Made by a program: the position numbers and the translations under genes
From: Opitutales bacterium
GTDB taxonomy: Bacteria > Verrucomicrobiota > Verrucomicrobiia > Opitutales > Oceanipulchritudinaceae
Length of the DNA: 55,760 nt
Assembly (NCBI GenBank): GCA_020831585.1
Contig: JAFIGE010000010.1
Coordinates: 1-55,760 of the forward strand
Direction: 5' to 3'
The notes under the pieces: model-generated
Databases searched by the model: none
Seen by the model: only the letters and a program-made list of their open reading frames with translations
What the model was told of the DNA's origin: nothing
Shown here: positions 15,340 through 24,111 of the stretch, one piece after another
How positions within the stretch are numbered: position 1 is the first letter of the stretch
Layout: each line of letters begins with the position of its first letter

Positions 15340-16233
15340 ATGAAAAACCCCATCCTTCCTTCTCCGTGCCCCCGTCGATGGGGGGCCTTCCTATATTTCG
15401 CGTTTGCATTTTCACCGGTGCTCTCCGCCCAACCGGTTCCGCCCGGCGGCCAGTGGGAGCTGTCGGCGACGGTAGCCCACAGCCCTTCAGCCTCGTTCAA
15501 GGGAAGCGACGACCGCATTCGCTCGACGCGCTACAGCGTGGGCTCCAGCGGACGTTTTGCCTTGGGTGAACAAGGTTTTCTCGGATTGGCTTTGCGGGGC
15601 AGCACCGTGCAAAACCGCTGGTCGCCCGAGGCCGCGCGCTTTGGCGATTTCCGCGAGTTGGATTTCGGCGCTCGGTGGATTCGCCCGGTCAATGATGATT
15701 GGACCTTCGTTGGTTTGGCGGGGATGCAAATGGCGGCAGAGCGCGGCACCTCGATTTCCAGCGGCGACACCTACGGCCTTGGGGGCATCGTGCAATACCG
15801 GGTGAGTCCCGTGCTCAATGTCGGTCTTGGGGCGCTTTACAATACCCGCCTCGACCGCAGCAATCGCATCCTCCCCCTGGCATCCGTCGAATGGCGCATC
15901 TCCGATCATTGGCAACTCGCCTCGGCCAACGGAATCATTCTCCGTTACGATGTGGCGGCCGATGGGCGGCACCAGTTCGAAGGTTCGGTCCTCTGGTCAT
16001 CTGTGCAATTCCGCGCCACCGATGCGGACGGGCAACGCTTCAGTGTGGAGGAAAAGGGTTGGCGCTTTTCCCTTGCCTACCATTTCCGTCACGCCTCCGG
16101 ATTGCACCTTCGCCCCTACGTGGCCCTCAATGAGCGCCGGGATTTTGAGATGCGCTCGCAAGGCCAACGTATCGACCGCTTCCGCACCGGGGTGGCTCCT
16201 TCCTTCGGCCTCACCGCTGCCTGGCGATTTTGA
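15340..16233 (+). CDS. Outer-membrane beta-barrel protein (DUF6268-like), function unknown
   Basis: Encodes 297 residues from ATG 15340 (a TTG four codons upstream is also in frame). A signal peptide ends near LSAQPVPPGG. The mature part is a run of alternating hydrophobic/polar strands ending in the aromatic C-terminus LTAAWRF, the recognition signal for Bam-dependent barrel insertion. Segments such as YGLGGIVQYRVSPVLNVGLGALYNTRLDRS and ILPLASVEWRISDHWQL recall the DUF6268 group of barrel proteins common in Verrucomicrobia and Planctomycetes. No enzyme motif was seen. It is placed between lipA and ribH with short gaps, but a functional tie is not evident. Confidence 0.72.
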   Translation: MKNPILPSPCPRRWGAFLYFAFAFSPVLSAQPVPPGGQWELSATVAHSPSASFKGSDDRIRSTRYSVGSSGRFALGEQGFLGLALRGSTVQNRWSPEAARFGDFRELDFGARWIRPVNDDWTFVGLAGMQMAAERGTSISSGDTYGLGGIVQYRVSPVLNVGLGALYNTRLDRSNRILPLASVEWRISDHWQLASANGIILRYDVAADGRHQFEGSVLWSSVQFRATDADGQRFSVEEKGWRFSLAYHFRHASGLHLRPYVALNERRDFEMRSQGQRIDRFRTGVAPSFGLTAAWRF

Positions 16234-16320
16234 TGTCACCAAGGCCGGCCCGCCCAATCGCCCAAGCCTGACCGGCGAGGCTCTTGACTTGCCGAAAGGG
16301 CCGCCGCATCGTCGCGCCCA

Positions 16321-16893
16321 ATGAGTGAAGATTCTCCCCAACCGACCGACTTTGAGGGTCACGGTTACCGCTTCGGCATCGTCGCCGCGCGGTTCAACCA
16401 GAGCCTCGTCGACGATCTCCTCGACCGCTGCCTGCGCACCCTCGATTCTGCGGGTGTGCGAGAGGAGGACATCGAAACGGTGCGGGTTCCCGGTGCCCAT
16501 GAGATTCCTTACGCCGCCGCCATGATGGCCAAGGGCTGGGAGTTTGATGCCGTCATCACGCTGGGAGTGGTCATCGCCGGCGACACCCATCACCATGAGA
16601 TGATCGCATCCGCCACAAGCAACGCCCTACAGCGGGTTGGGCTGGATTGGGAAATCCCCGTGATCAACGGCATCATCACCGTCAACAACCGTGCCCAGGC
16701 CGACGACCGTTGCTCCGGGGCGATGAACCGCGGGCGCGAATTTGCCCTCGCCGCTCTCGAAATGGCCGAGCTCAAGCGCCGCCTCATCCAGCGTCTCGAT
16801 GATCTGGAAGCGGCCCAACGCGAGAGCGACATTCTCCCCTTTGAAGACAACGATGACTTCGCCGACGACGAAGAAGAACCTTGGAAATTTTAA
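16321..16893 (+). CDS. ribH: 6,7-dimethyl-8-ribityllumazine synthase
   Basis: Encodes 190 residues. The enzyme condenses 5-amino-6-ribitylaminouracil with dihydroxybutanone phosphate, the penultimate riboflavin step, as an icosahedral or pentameric assembly. GIVAARFNQSLVDDLLD, VPGAHEIPYAA and GVVIAGDTHHHEMIA (with the catalytic His region) are diagnostic. NGIITVNNRAQADDR closes the active site. The C-terminal tail is unusually long and acidic (DILPFEDNDDFADDEEEPWKF) compared with the ~155-residue norm. It is followed after one base by nusB, the common ribH-nusB pairing. Confidence 0.96.
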   Translation: MSEDSPQPTDFEGHGYRFGIVAARFNQSLVDDLLDRCLRTLDSAGVREEDIETVRVPGAHEIPYAAAMMAKGWEFDAVITLGVVIAGDTHHHEMIASATSNALQRVGLDWEIPVINGIITVNNRAQADDRCSGAMNRGREFALAALEMAELKRRLIQRLDDLEAAQRESDILPFEDNDDFADDEEEPWKF

Positions 16894-16894
16894 G

Positions 16895-17332
16895 ATGAGT
16901 ATCCGCCGGGAAAACCGCGTCGCCGCGATGCAATATCTCTACCAGTGGTCCATTAACCGACCAGCTGATCTGGAGGCGGATCTGCGTGCCTTCTTTGCCA
17001 ACCTCGAGCGTCCGCGCGATGCCTATGCCTTCGCCGAAGAGCTCATTCGCGGCACACTCGAAAAAGTCGATGAGGTCGACGCCGTCATCCGTGAATACAC
17101 GCGCAACTGGGACTTTGAACGGGTCGCGCGGGTGGACCTCGCCATCTTGCGCCTCGCCATCTACGAAATGCTCTTTCGCAAAGACATTCCGCCGATCGTC
17201 TCGATCAACGAAGCCATCGACCTGTCCAAGGAATTCTCCATTCCCGATGCGAAGCGCTTCATTAACGGCATCCTCGATCAGTTTAAGCTGACGCTCAACC
17301 GCCCCCTCCGGACCAGTGACCTCGCCCTATAG
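16895..17332 (+). CDS. nusB: Transcription antitermination factor NusB
   Basis: Encodes 145 residues, the family length. NusB with NusE (S10) binds boxA RNA in rRNA leaders. The all-helical sequence starts MSIRRENRVAAMQYLYQW and contains VDLAILRLAIYEMLF and VSINEAIDLSKEF, both diagnostic. An open frame upstream overlaps ribH and is ignored; the ATG at 16895 follows the ribH TAA by one base, so the two are co-translated. The 40-base spacer to ftsY contains a small GC-rich hairpin. Confidence 0.96.
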   Translation: MSIRRENRVAAMQYLYQWSINRPADLEADLRAFFANLERPRDAYAFAEELIRGTLEKVDEVDAVIREYTRNWDFERVARVDLAILRLAIYEMLFRKDIPPIVSINEAIDLSKEFSIPDAKRFINGILDQFKLTLNRPLRTSDLAL

Positions 17333-17372
17333 GGGGTAGGGTGCCCGCTGCTGCCTTCGGGAACGCTCTGCC

Positions 17373-18317
17373 ATGCGATCGTTTTTTGCCAAATTCAAAG
17401 AGGGGCTGAAGAAGACCACCCCCACCTTTTTCAAAGCCTTTAGTGCCATCGGCGGCATTTTCGGGAGTCGCGTGCTCGATGCCGCCGCTCTCGACGAGCT
17501 GGAAGAGGCGCTCTATGGGGCCGATTTTGGTGTCGAGACCACCGACGATATCCTCTCCGAGATCCGCAAAGCTTTCAAGACCAACAAACAGTTGCGCGGA
17601 CTGGACGCTGCCCGCATCGGTGCCCAAGTCCTCAAAGATGTCCTCGCCGAGGCCGAAGGGCGGCTCGACACATTCACGCACAAACCGGAAATCATCGTCC
17701 TCATTGGCGTCAACGGTAGTGGAAAAACCACGACAACGGCCAAGCTGGCCAAACTCTACCGTGATGCCGGTCACCGCCCCCTCGTCGGGGCTTGCGACAC
17801 CTTCCGCGCCGCCGCCAACGAGCAGATCCGCACCTGGTGCGAGCGCCTCGCCATTCCCCTCGTTGCCAGCCAGCATGGCGCCGATGCCGCCGCCGTCGCC
17901 TACGATGCCTTTGAGGCCGCGCGGAAGCGGGAGGCGGATGTGTTGCTTTTGGATACCGCCGGGCGCCTCCACAACAAGGAGAACCTCATGCGGGAACTCT
18001 CCAAAATCCGGCGTGTCTTGCAAAAGCACGATGAGCGCGCCCCCCATCACGCCTGGCTCGTCGTCGATGGGAGCATCGGCTCCAACTCCATCGAACAGGC
18101 GCGCGTCTTTCACCGCGAGTTCGGGCTCACCGGGCTCGTCGTCACCAAGCTCGACGGAACCAGCCGTGGCGGTGCGCTGGTGGGCATCTTCCGCGAACTC
18201 AAGCTCCCTATCTACTTCGTTGGATTGGGCGAGCAACCCGATGACCTGCAACCCTTTCGCGTGGATCACTACGCCGACGCGCTCTTCGGGCTCGATAATC
18301 AAAAGGAGCAAGCATGA
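17373..18317 (+). CDS. ftsY: Signal recognition particle receptor FtsY
   Basis: Encodes 314 residues of the SRP-type GTPase that docks ribosome-nascent chain complexes at the membrane. It has a short amphipathic basic N-terminus (MRSFFAKFKEGLKKTTPTFF) in place of the long acidic A domain, then the N domain. The GTPase G1 motif is GVNGSGKTTT (residues 112-121), with DTFRAAANEQ, DTAGRLHN and TKLDGTSRGG following. The stop overlaps the aroB start as ATGA. Short FtsY proteins of this kind use the N-terminal amphipathic helix for membrane targeting. Confidence 0.96.
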   Translation: MRSFFAKFKEGLKKTTPTFFKAFSAIGGIFGSRVLDAAALDELEEALYGADFGVETTDDILSEIRKAFKTNKQLRGLDAARIGAQVLKDVLAEAEGRLDTFTHKPEIIVLIGVNGSGKTTTTAKLAKLYRDAGHRPLVGACDTFRAAANEQIRTWCERLAIPLVASQHGADAAAVAYDAFEAARKREADVLLLDTAGRLHNKENLMRELSKIRRVLQKHDERAPHHAWLVVDGSIGSNSIEQARVFHREFGLTGLVVTKLDGTSRGGALVGIFRELKLPIYFVGLGEQPDDLQPFRVDHYADALFGLDNQKEQA

Positions 18318-19414
18318 GCGAGATTCTGCCCAGCCTCACCGTTTCCCTTGGCGAGCGAAGTTACCCGATTTTCGTCGGCCCCTCTGCCGCCTCGGCTCTG
18401 CGCGCCCGGATTGAAAGCCTGCGGGCAAAGGGGCGGCGCGTTCTCGTCGTCGTCGATGAAGCCCTCGCTCTGGCCCAGGGAACGGCCCTTGACGACCTCT
18501 TTGGCGACCTTCCCCGCGCGCTCGTGCCCTCCGGCGAGACCTCCAAGAACTTCCACATGCTTGAACATGTGTGCCGGGCCGCAGCGCAGGCTCGCATTGA
18601 CCGGAAAGGAGCCCTCTTTGCGGTCGGCGGCGGGGTCACCGGTGATCTCGCGGGATTTGCCGCCGCTTCCTATCTGCGGGGCATTCCCTTTTTCCAGGTG
18701 CCGACCACGCTCCTGGCGATGGTCGACAGTTCCGTGGGCGGCAAGACCGGCATAAACCTGCCCGAGGGGAAAAACCTCGTGGGTGCCTTTCATCAGCCCG
18801 CCGCCGTTTTCGCCTGCACCGGGTTACTCGAAACACTCCCGCCGCGGGAGTTCTCCGCCGGGATGGCCGAAGTCATAAAGCATGCCCTCATCGCCGACGC
18901 TGAACTCTTCGACTTGCTCGAAAAGCAACCGCTCCAGACTCCCACTGATCCCCGTCTGCCCGGGATTGTCACCCGCAACTGCGCCATCAAAGCCGCCGTC
19001 GTTCAGTCCGACGAACGGGAGCAAGCCGTTGAAGGGGGAAGGGCGCTGCTCAACCTCGGTCACACCTTCGGTCACGCGATCGAAGCCGTTGCCGGCTATG
19101 GCACCTATCTTCACGGCGAAGCCATCGGCGTCGGTCTGGTCCTCGCCGGACGCCTCTCCGCCGCTCTCGAACTCATTGACCAGGACACCGTCCGGCGCAT
19201 CGAGACCGTCGTCGCCAGTGCCAACCTCCCCACCCGTTTACGCACCCCCCTCCCGACTGACCAATTGTGGGAAGCCATGACCCGCGACAAAAAAGTCGAT
19301 GCCGGCGAGATCCGTTTCGTTGTCCTCAAGGACATCGGCTCCGCCCGCACCACCCGCTCCATCCCCCCCCCCCTCATCCACCAGCTTTGGCTCACAACCG
19401 GTGCCCACCCCTGA
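18314..19414 (+). CDS. aroB: 3-dehydroquinate synthase
   Basis: Encodes 366 residues. It converts DAHP to 3-dehydroquinate, the second shikimate-pathway step, using NAD and a metal ion. VGGGVTGDLAGFAAASYLRG is the NAD-binding signature. VPTTLLAMVDSSVGGKTGIN follows, and the metal ligands lie in EVIKHALI, LNLGHTFGHAIE and HGEAIGVG. Translationally coupled to ftsY by ATGA. A weak inverted repeat with a T-run (19421-19449) follows, where the ribH-nusB-ftsY-aroB series may end. Confidence 0.97.
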   Translation: MSEILPSLTVSLGERSYPIFVGPSAASALRARIESLRAKGRRVLVVVDEALALAQGTALDDLFGDLPRALVPSGETSKNFHMLEHVCRAAAQARIDRKGALFAVGGGVTGDLAGFAAASYLRGIPFFQVPTTLLAMVDSSVGGKTGINLPEGKNLVGAFHQPAAVFACTGLLETLPPREFSAGMAEVIKHALIADAELFDLLEKQPLQTPTDPRLPGIVTRNCAIKAAVVQSDEREQAVEGGRALLNLGHTFGHAIEAVAGYGTYLHGEAIGVGLVLAGRLSAALELIDQDTVRRIETVVASANLPTRLRTPLPTDQLWEAMTRDKKVDAGEIRFVVLKDIGSARTTRSIPPPLIHQLWLTTGAHP

Positions 19415-19420
19415 CCTTCC

Positions 19421-19449
19421 CCCGGCAAAATATAGTTACCGGGAAAATT
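19421..19449 (+). terminator. Weak candidate terminator after aroB
   Basis: Arms CCCGG (19421-19425) and CCGGG (19439-19443) enclose a 13-base AT-rich loop and are followed by AAAATTTTT. The stem is only five pairs and the loop is long, so it is a weak candidate. It sits between the aroB stop and the transposase gene, where transcription of the housekeeping series would be expected to end. Confidence 0.25.
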
Positions 19450-19489
19450 TTTCTGGTATTTTGGATGGTTTTGTGGTGGGGTGGGGGGG

Positions 19490-20488
19490 ATGAAATACTT
19501 GATCCCAAAGAAGAGTCGGCGGCTGCCCCGTGCGGGGGTGGGCCGGGGTGTGCGGACGGTGCATCATGTTGTCAGCCGGGTGTGCGGGCAGGATTTCCTG
19601 CTCACGGATGTGGAGAAGGAGACGTTTCGGAAACTGTTGTTTCGGGTGGCGGGGTTTTGCGGAGTGGAGGTGATCACGTATGCTCTGCTGGACAACCACT
19701 TCCATTTGCTGATCGAGGTGCCGGGTGGGCCGGGGGAGCTTCGTGACGAGGTTTTGCTGGAGCGGGCCCGGTTGCTCTATGGGAATGAACGGAAGGGTCA
19801 GCCCCTGTCGATGGCGCGGATTGAAGCGGCCTTGCGCGCGGGAGGGGAGGTCGGGGTGGCGATGCGGGCGCTTTTGATGGGGCGGATGGCGTCGCTGCCG
19901 ATGTTCATGAAGATTCTCAAGCAGCGCTACTCGATCGTTTTCAACCGGAAATATGATCGCGTGGGGACGCTGTGGGAGGGGCGTTTCCGCAGCGTGCTCG
20001 TAGAGAGTACGCGGGTCGCGCTGAGAGCGGTGGCGGCGTATATTGATCTGAATCCGGTGCGGGCGGGAGTGGTGGACGATCCGAAAGATTATCGGTGGAG
20101 CGGCTACGGGGCGGCTGCGGGCGGGGGAACGTTGACTGCGTATCCGCTCTGGACGCGGATCAGCGAAAACCGCGCGGATTCTCCGAAGGTGGTGGCGGCG
20201 CGCTACCGCGAGTATCTTTTTGTGAGTGCGGTCGATCCGCGCAAGGGCCAAACCGTGAGTGCCGAAGCGGTCGCGCAGGTGAGGGCGGCCGGGGGGCACC
20301 TGTCCGCAGGGCAACTGCTGGGGTGTCGGTTGCGTTACATGACCCAGGGGGCCGTGATCGGGTCAAAGGCTTTTGTCGAGGAGTGGGCGCGGAAACGGCG
20401 CGAAAACGTGGATAGCCGGGGCCACCCGCCAGCCGTTGTTGCCGAGTTCAGCGGGGATGGGCTCTATGCGGCCAGCGGACGGCGTTGA
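19490..20488 (+). CDS. REP-associated tyrosine transposase (Y1 / IS200-like fold)
   Basis: Encodes 332 residues of an HUH single-strand nuclease. The start region is basic; YALLDNHFHLLIEVP supplies the HUH pair (His70 and His72). The region around RYSIVFNRKY holds the catalytic tyrosine (probably Tyr147 in KILKQRYSIVFN). WEGRFRSVLVES and YIDLNPVRAGVVDDPKDYRWSGY are typical of the group. The C-terminal QLLGCRLRYMTQGAVIGSKAFVEEW tail is shared with the fragment at the left edge. No terminal repeats or target duplication were seen, which fits domesticated, solitary members. It interrupts the run of housekeeping genes. An in-frame GTG 9 bases upstream is an alternative start. Confidence 0.88.
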   Translation: MKYLIPKKSRRLPRAGVGRGVRTVHHVVSRVCGQDFLLTDVEKETFRKLLFRVAGFCGVEVITYALLDNHFHLLIEVPGGPGELRDEVLLERARLLYGNERKGQPLSMARIEAALRAGGEVGVAMRALLMGRMASLPMFMKILKQRYSIVFNRKYDRVGTLWEGRFRSVLVESTRVALRAVAAYIDLNPVRAGVVDDPKDYRWSGYGAAAGGGTLTAYPLWTRISENRADSPKVVAARYREYLFVSAVDPRKGQTVSAEAVAQVRAAGGHLSAGQLLGCRLRYMTQGAVIGSKAFVEEWARKRRENVDSRGHPPAVVAEFSGDGLYAASGRR

Positions 20489-20571
20489 AGAAGGGACCGG
20501 CTGGCGCTTTCCGCTATTTTTCTTCGGGTCTTCGGGTTGAAGTCGTGCGGTTCATGGATACGGGTCTCCTC

Positions 20572-21177
20572 ATGGATACCTTGCAAACCATCGCTTCCCG
20601 TCGTTCCGTTAAGCACTACGATCCCGACCACCGGATGCCGGAGGCGGATCTTGGCAAGCTGCTCAAACTGGCCATGCTTTCGCCAACCGCCTTCAATATC
20701 CAGCATTGGCGTTTCGTGGTCGTTAAAGATCCTTCTTTGCGGAAGGACATTCGGGCGGTTGCCTGGGATCAGGCGCAGGTGACGGATGCCTCCGCGCTGA
20801 TCATTTTGTGCGGCGATGCGGGTGCCTGGAAGAAGGACCCGGCCCGCTACTGGAAAGATGCGCCGGAGGCCGTGCAAAGTTTCCTCGTTCCGGCGATCGG
20901 CCAGTATTACGAGGGGCGTCCGGAGGCACAACGCGATGAGGTCATGCGGTCCGCCGGTATTGCCGGGCAGACTCTCATGTTGGCCGCCAAAGCCATGGGT
21001 TACGACTCTTGTCCGATGGATGGCTTTGATTTTGATAAGGTGGCCAAGCTCATTCGCCTGCCGGAGGATCACATCATCGCTTTCATGGTGGCGATTGGGA
21101 AAAAGACGCAGGATCCCTGGCCGCGTCCGGGTCAGCTTCCTTACGAAGAAGTCGTGGTCACGGACCGTTTCCCGTGA
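20572..21177 (+). CDS. Nitroreductase-family FMN oxidoreductase
   Basis: Encodes 201 residues. The N-terminus DTLQTIASRRSVKHYDPDHRM carries the R-R-S-x-x-x-F/Y motif that binds FMN phosphate. AMLSPTAFNIQHWRFVVVKD continues the cofactor site, and SAGIAGQTLMLAAKAMGYDSCPMDGFD and HIIAFMVAIGKK complete the dimeric fold. Family members reduce quinones, nitroaromatics or flavins with NAD(P)H; the substrate here cannot be told. Starts at 20554 or 20572 are both possible; the latter matches the family N-terminus. It is convergent with a small PEP-CTERM gene. Confidence 0.85.
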   Translation: MDTLQTIASRRSVKHYDPDHRMPEADLGKLLKLAMLSPTAFNIQHWRFVVVKDPSLRKDIRAVAWDQAQVTDASALIILCGDAGAWKKDPARYWKDAPEAVQSFLVPAIGQYYEGRPEAQRDEVMRSAGIAGQTLMLAAKAMGYDSCPMDGFDFDKVAKLIRLPEDHIIAFMVAIGKKTQDPWPRPGQLPYEEVVVTDRFP

Positions 21178-21210
21178 TTACCGAGCGACTTTTCCGCATC
21201 GAATCAAAAT

Positions 21211-21612
21211 TCAAAGAGCCCAGTTTCGGCGACGGCGCAGTGCGAGCAGAACACTTCCGGCAACAAGGGCCACCACAACGGCCAAGAAACGTGGTTCCGG
21301 AATAACTCCCATTTGGAGACTCTCACGGCTCCAAAACGCATCATCCGTCTCGGGGATGGCATTGCCACCCGGTAACGAGAGTGAATTGATCTTGGATTCG
21401 AGGAGGCTTGGCCAGCCAATGGAGAGGGTCACGGATTGGTAGTTCGGAAGAGGCTCCTCGAAGCCGGTGTTGATTTCGGCCGTCTTCGCGAGTTCCCCCT
21501 CCCCGGCAACGCCATCGGCCAGCAGATTCCCGCAAAACACAAAACACCCGAGGGCCAGAGTCAGGACTTTGGAGAATTGAATCAGGATGGAGTTGGAAGA
21601 TGGCTTGAGCAT
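21211..21612 (-). CDS. Small PEP-CTERM sorting-domain protein
   Basis: Encodes 133 residues. It has an N-terminal signal peptide (ILIQFSKVLTLALGCFVFCGNLLADG), a short middle with no recognised domain, and a C-terminal PEP-CTERM tag: PEP motif at residues 105-107 (VIPEPRF), hydrophobic helix AVVVALVAGSVLLAL and the basic end RRRRNW. Such tags direct proteins to exosortase-dependent processing at the cell envelope. The mature part would be only about 70 residues. No exosortase gene is in the window. Function unknown; a structural or surface peptide is possible. Confidence 0.78.
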   Translation of the reverse strand: MLKPSSNSILIQFSKVLTLALGCFVFCGNLLADGVAGEGELAKTAEINTGFEEPLPNYQSVTLSIGWPSLLESKINSLSLPGGNAIPETDDAFWSRESLQMGVIPEPRFLAVVVALVAGSVLLALRRRRNWAL

Positions 21613-21933
21613 CAGATGGAGAGTTGACTTGAGCTAACTTGGGGAGACTACGGCTTTTCTCTTTTGCCTGTCAATCGGAAACCCCCTAATCGGAATTGAA
21701 AGCTTTTCTTCTTGCGTTGCGGTTGTTCTCCTTGCCGCGTATACGTAATTTACGCAGCGCGTTGAGGTTCAGCTGTCAAAGAAGGTGCTTTTTTTGTTAG
21801 CGAATTCTCAATGGGCGATTGAGGGATTCCAATTTAGTGGGGAAAAATCCCGGTGACTTTTTCTTTCGTCCGAAGATTCCCGGGTCGAAGGAAAACCTTG
21901 TCTGTGTGTAGCTGAGCGGCATGATGCGGCGGG
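21613..21933. other. Divergent promoter region between the PEP-CTERM gene and lptD
   Basis: No gene was recognised. AATCGGAA is repeated at 21673-21680 and 21688-21695, 15 bases apart. GCGTA (21737-21741) and TACGC (21751-21755) are inverted repeats that include the palindrome CGTATACG (21738-21745). The region is AT-richer than its flanks and must carry promoters for both directions. No sigma-type hexamers were assigned with confidence. Confidence 0.4.
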
Positions 21934-24084
21934 GTGTGGCGATTACTTTTTGCATTGTGGATCGGGTGCGTTTGTCCGCTTGCGGCCTTCGGAGTAACTC
22001 CGGAGCTAAGTGCGGAGGAGCCCATTGAGTTTAATGCGGAGACCCAAGTGCTGACGGCGCGGGGCAACGCGGTTTTTGTTGATCGCGATGTGACGGTCCG
22101 GGCAGACCGCATCGACTTTTTCCGAAGGGAAAACCGCATCGTGGCGGAAGGGCGGGTGCAGGTGGATCAGCCGGGGTTTCGGTTGATAACGAGTCGCTTG
22201 GAATATGCCGTGGACACGCGGGCGTTTTCTTCGGGGCCTTTTCGTGCGGGGATGCCTCCGCTGTTTGTGGAGGGATTGTCTTTCGAGGGCACGCGCGAGG
22301 AAATTGATTTTTCTGAGGTGCGTCTGCATTTTCAGGAGCCGGATTTATACTCGCCGGGTGCGCAAGCCCGGGCACTTCGGGTTCGACCGGAGGAGAGCTT
22401 TGCGGTGAGCGGCCTTCGCTTGGGCTTGACTCGTGGATGGAGCATCCCGGCCCCGTCGTTGCAGCGGTCGTTCGAGATTCCGCGTGCGACCGTGCGGGGA
22501 GATGTGGGTTTTCGCAAAAATTTGGGAGTTTATGGACGTTCCCGAGTGCTCCTTCCAGCGGGTGAAGCTCTTTCGCTTGGGGCCAATTTGGACGTCTATT
22601 CTGCGCGGGGCGTCCTTGCGGGGCCGGCAGTTCGATTTGAAGAGAGGTCGGATAAAGGTGGGCGGCGTTTTGTGGAAGGCTCTTCCGGGGTCATTCGCGA
22701 TGGTTCAAGCCGTTTCCGGGGAGTGGATTTCCTCGGTGCCCCGGTCCCGCGGGACCGTTGGTTTGTGGAGGGGATTTGGCGGGAGGAACACGGGCCCTGG
22801 CAGCTCTCCGGGGCGGCCACGCTCATGCGCGACTCCGAAATGATGCGTGACTTCCGCCCGGATGCCTACGATTTTGCGCAGCAACCGGATGTGTTTCTCG
22901 AAGGGCGCTATGTCGCCGACAACTGGGAGGTGGGGCTGTTTACCCGCATTAACGCGAACGACTTCCACCCGATGGTGGAGCGTTATCCGGAGCTGCGCCT
23001 GGACTTTTTGCCGCAGCCGGTGGGGGCGAGCGGTTTCGTGCATTCGGCGGGAGTGGCCTTGGTCAACTACCGCCAGTCTTTCCTCGATCCGCTGGCTGCG
23101 GGGAATCCCTTGTTGCCGTTTTTCGCGCTTCCGGATTCCCCGCTGGGCGGCTGGGCGCTAACAAATGCGCCTTCGGTCTTTCGCGCCACGGCTTTTTATC
23201 GCTTGGAGCATCCCCTGGAACTGACTCCGTGGCTGAGCTTTCGTCCGCTGGCGGGCTTTCGCCAGACCTATTACGACGAAGGGGTAGGGGCGCGGGTCGG
23301 CCGCTCGGCTGACTATTGGCGGGGTGAGGTGGGTTTCGACCTAATTGGCCATGCCTTCGCCACCTGGGATGTGAGCAGCCGCGCGTGGCGTATCGACGGC
23401 TTGCGCCATATCTTGCGTCCGGTCGTGCGCTACCGCTGGCAGCCTACGGGTGGGGACCCGACGGCGGATTTGCCTGGCTACGAGATCGACGCTTTTTCGC
23501 CCGTTCTGCCCGTACTGGATTTGCCGTTTGCCCGCAATCTGGACAACGCCGACGAGCGCCATGTGATCCGCCTGGGTATGGAAAATCTCCTTCAGACTCA
23601 GCGCGACGGGGGAGTGGCGGAGCTGCTGCGCCTCAATCTCTATCAGGACATCAACCTCGCCGCACCTTCGGGAGCCCCGGCTTGGGAAGCTTTTTATGTG
23701 CAAGCGGGCCTGCGCCCGGCGCATTGGATCGAAGTGCAGCTGGCCCAACGCTTCCGCACGGAGGATGTTGCGCTGAATGAGACCCGTTTACGCGTGAGCC
23801 TGCGCAGTGCCGAGCGCTGGACGCTCGATTTCACGGCCGATTATCTCGAAGGCTTTATCAGCCAGTATGGTTTGGCCGGCTTCTACCGTGTTAATCCCCG
23901 GCTCGGTCTCTTCGCCCAAGCCCGCTACGATGATCGCCTGAGCACGGTCACTCGCCACGGCTACGGGCTGCGCCAGCGTATCGGCCGGGCTTGGGAGGTC
24001 GACTACGGGCTGGTCTTCAATCGCGGAACGACCCGTGAAGACGACATCCAAGTGAGCCTCGCCGTCCGCTTTCTTGCCTTTTGA
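21934..24084 (+). CDS. lptD: LPS-assembly protein LptD (OstA)
   Basis: Encodes 716 residues from a GTG start; an in-frame stop lies just upstream, so the start is firm. A signal peptide (WRLLFALWIGCVCPLAAFG) is followed by an LptA/OstA-like jellyroll, EPIEFNAETQVLTARGNAVFVDRDVTVRADRIDFFRRENRIVAEG, and then a large beta-barrel with strands such as RHILRPVVRYRWQPTGGD, ending in VSLAVRFLAF. It inserts LPS into the outer leaflet together with LptE. The mid-protein DERHVIRLGMENLLQTQRDG matches the LptD barrel family in Verrucomicrobia and Planctomycetes. The disulfide cysteines of E. coli LptD are not seen. scpA follows after 27 bases. Confidence 0.85.
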   Translation: MWRLLFALWIGCVCPLAAFGVTPELSAEEPIEFNAETQVLTARGNAVFVDRDVTVRADRIDFFRRENRIVAEGRVQVDQPGFRLITSRLEYAVDTRAFSSGPFRAGMPPLFVEGLSFEGTREEIDFSEVRLHFQEPDLYSPGAQARALRVRPEESFAVSGLRLGLTRGWSIPAPSLQRSFEIPRATVRGDVGFRKNLGVYGRSRVLLPAGEALSLGANLDVYSARGVLAGPAVRFEERSDKGGRRFVEGSSGVIRDGSSRFRGVDFLGAPVPRDRWFVEGIWREEHGPWQLSGAATLMRDSEMMRDFRPDAYDFAQQPDVFLEGRYVADNWEVGLFTRINANDFHPMVERYPELRLDFLPQPVGASGFVHSAGVALVNYRQSFLDPLAAGNPLLPFFALPDSPLGGWALTNAPSVFRATAFYRLEHPLELTPWLSFRPLAGFRQTYYDEGVGARVGRSADYWRGEVGFDLIGHAFATWDVSSRAWRIDGLRHILRPVVRYRWQPTGGDPTADLPGYEIDAFSPVLPVLDLPFARNLDNADERHVIRLGMENLLQTQRDGGVAELLRLNLYQDINLAAPSGAPAWEAFYVQAGLRPAHWIEVQLAQRFRTEDVALNETRLRVSLRSAERWTLDFTADYLEGFISQYGLAGFYRVNPRLGLFAQARYDDRLSTVTRHGYGLRQRIGRAWEVDYGLVFNRGTTREDDIQVSLAVRFLAF

Positions 24085-24111
24085 AGGGTTTTGCGCCGTG
24101 CCTTCCCCGTG

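Noticed and set aside
17333-17372. Minus-strand sequence resembling the SRP RNA apical hairpin (TTCCCGAAGGCAGCAGC)
   Set aside because: The resemblance to CCGGAAGG-AGCAGC is suggestive beside ftsY, but the tetraloop would be CGAA, the symmetric-loop bases differ, and no complementary 5' arm exists because the flanks are coding. A covariance-model scan would settle it.
17295-18311. 338-residue minus-strand frame over ftsY
   Set aside because: ftsY is certain by its GTPase motifs; the mirror frame has no recognisable domain.
19436-20314. 292-residue minus-strand frame opposite the transposase
   Set aside because: Antisense to a gene with HUH and Tyr motifs; the frame is His/Arg/Pro-rich and featureless.
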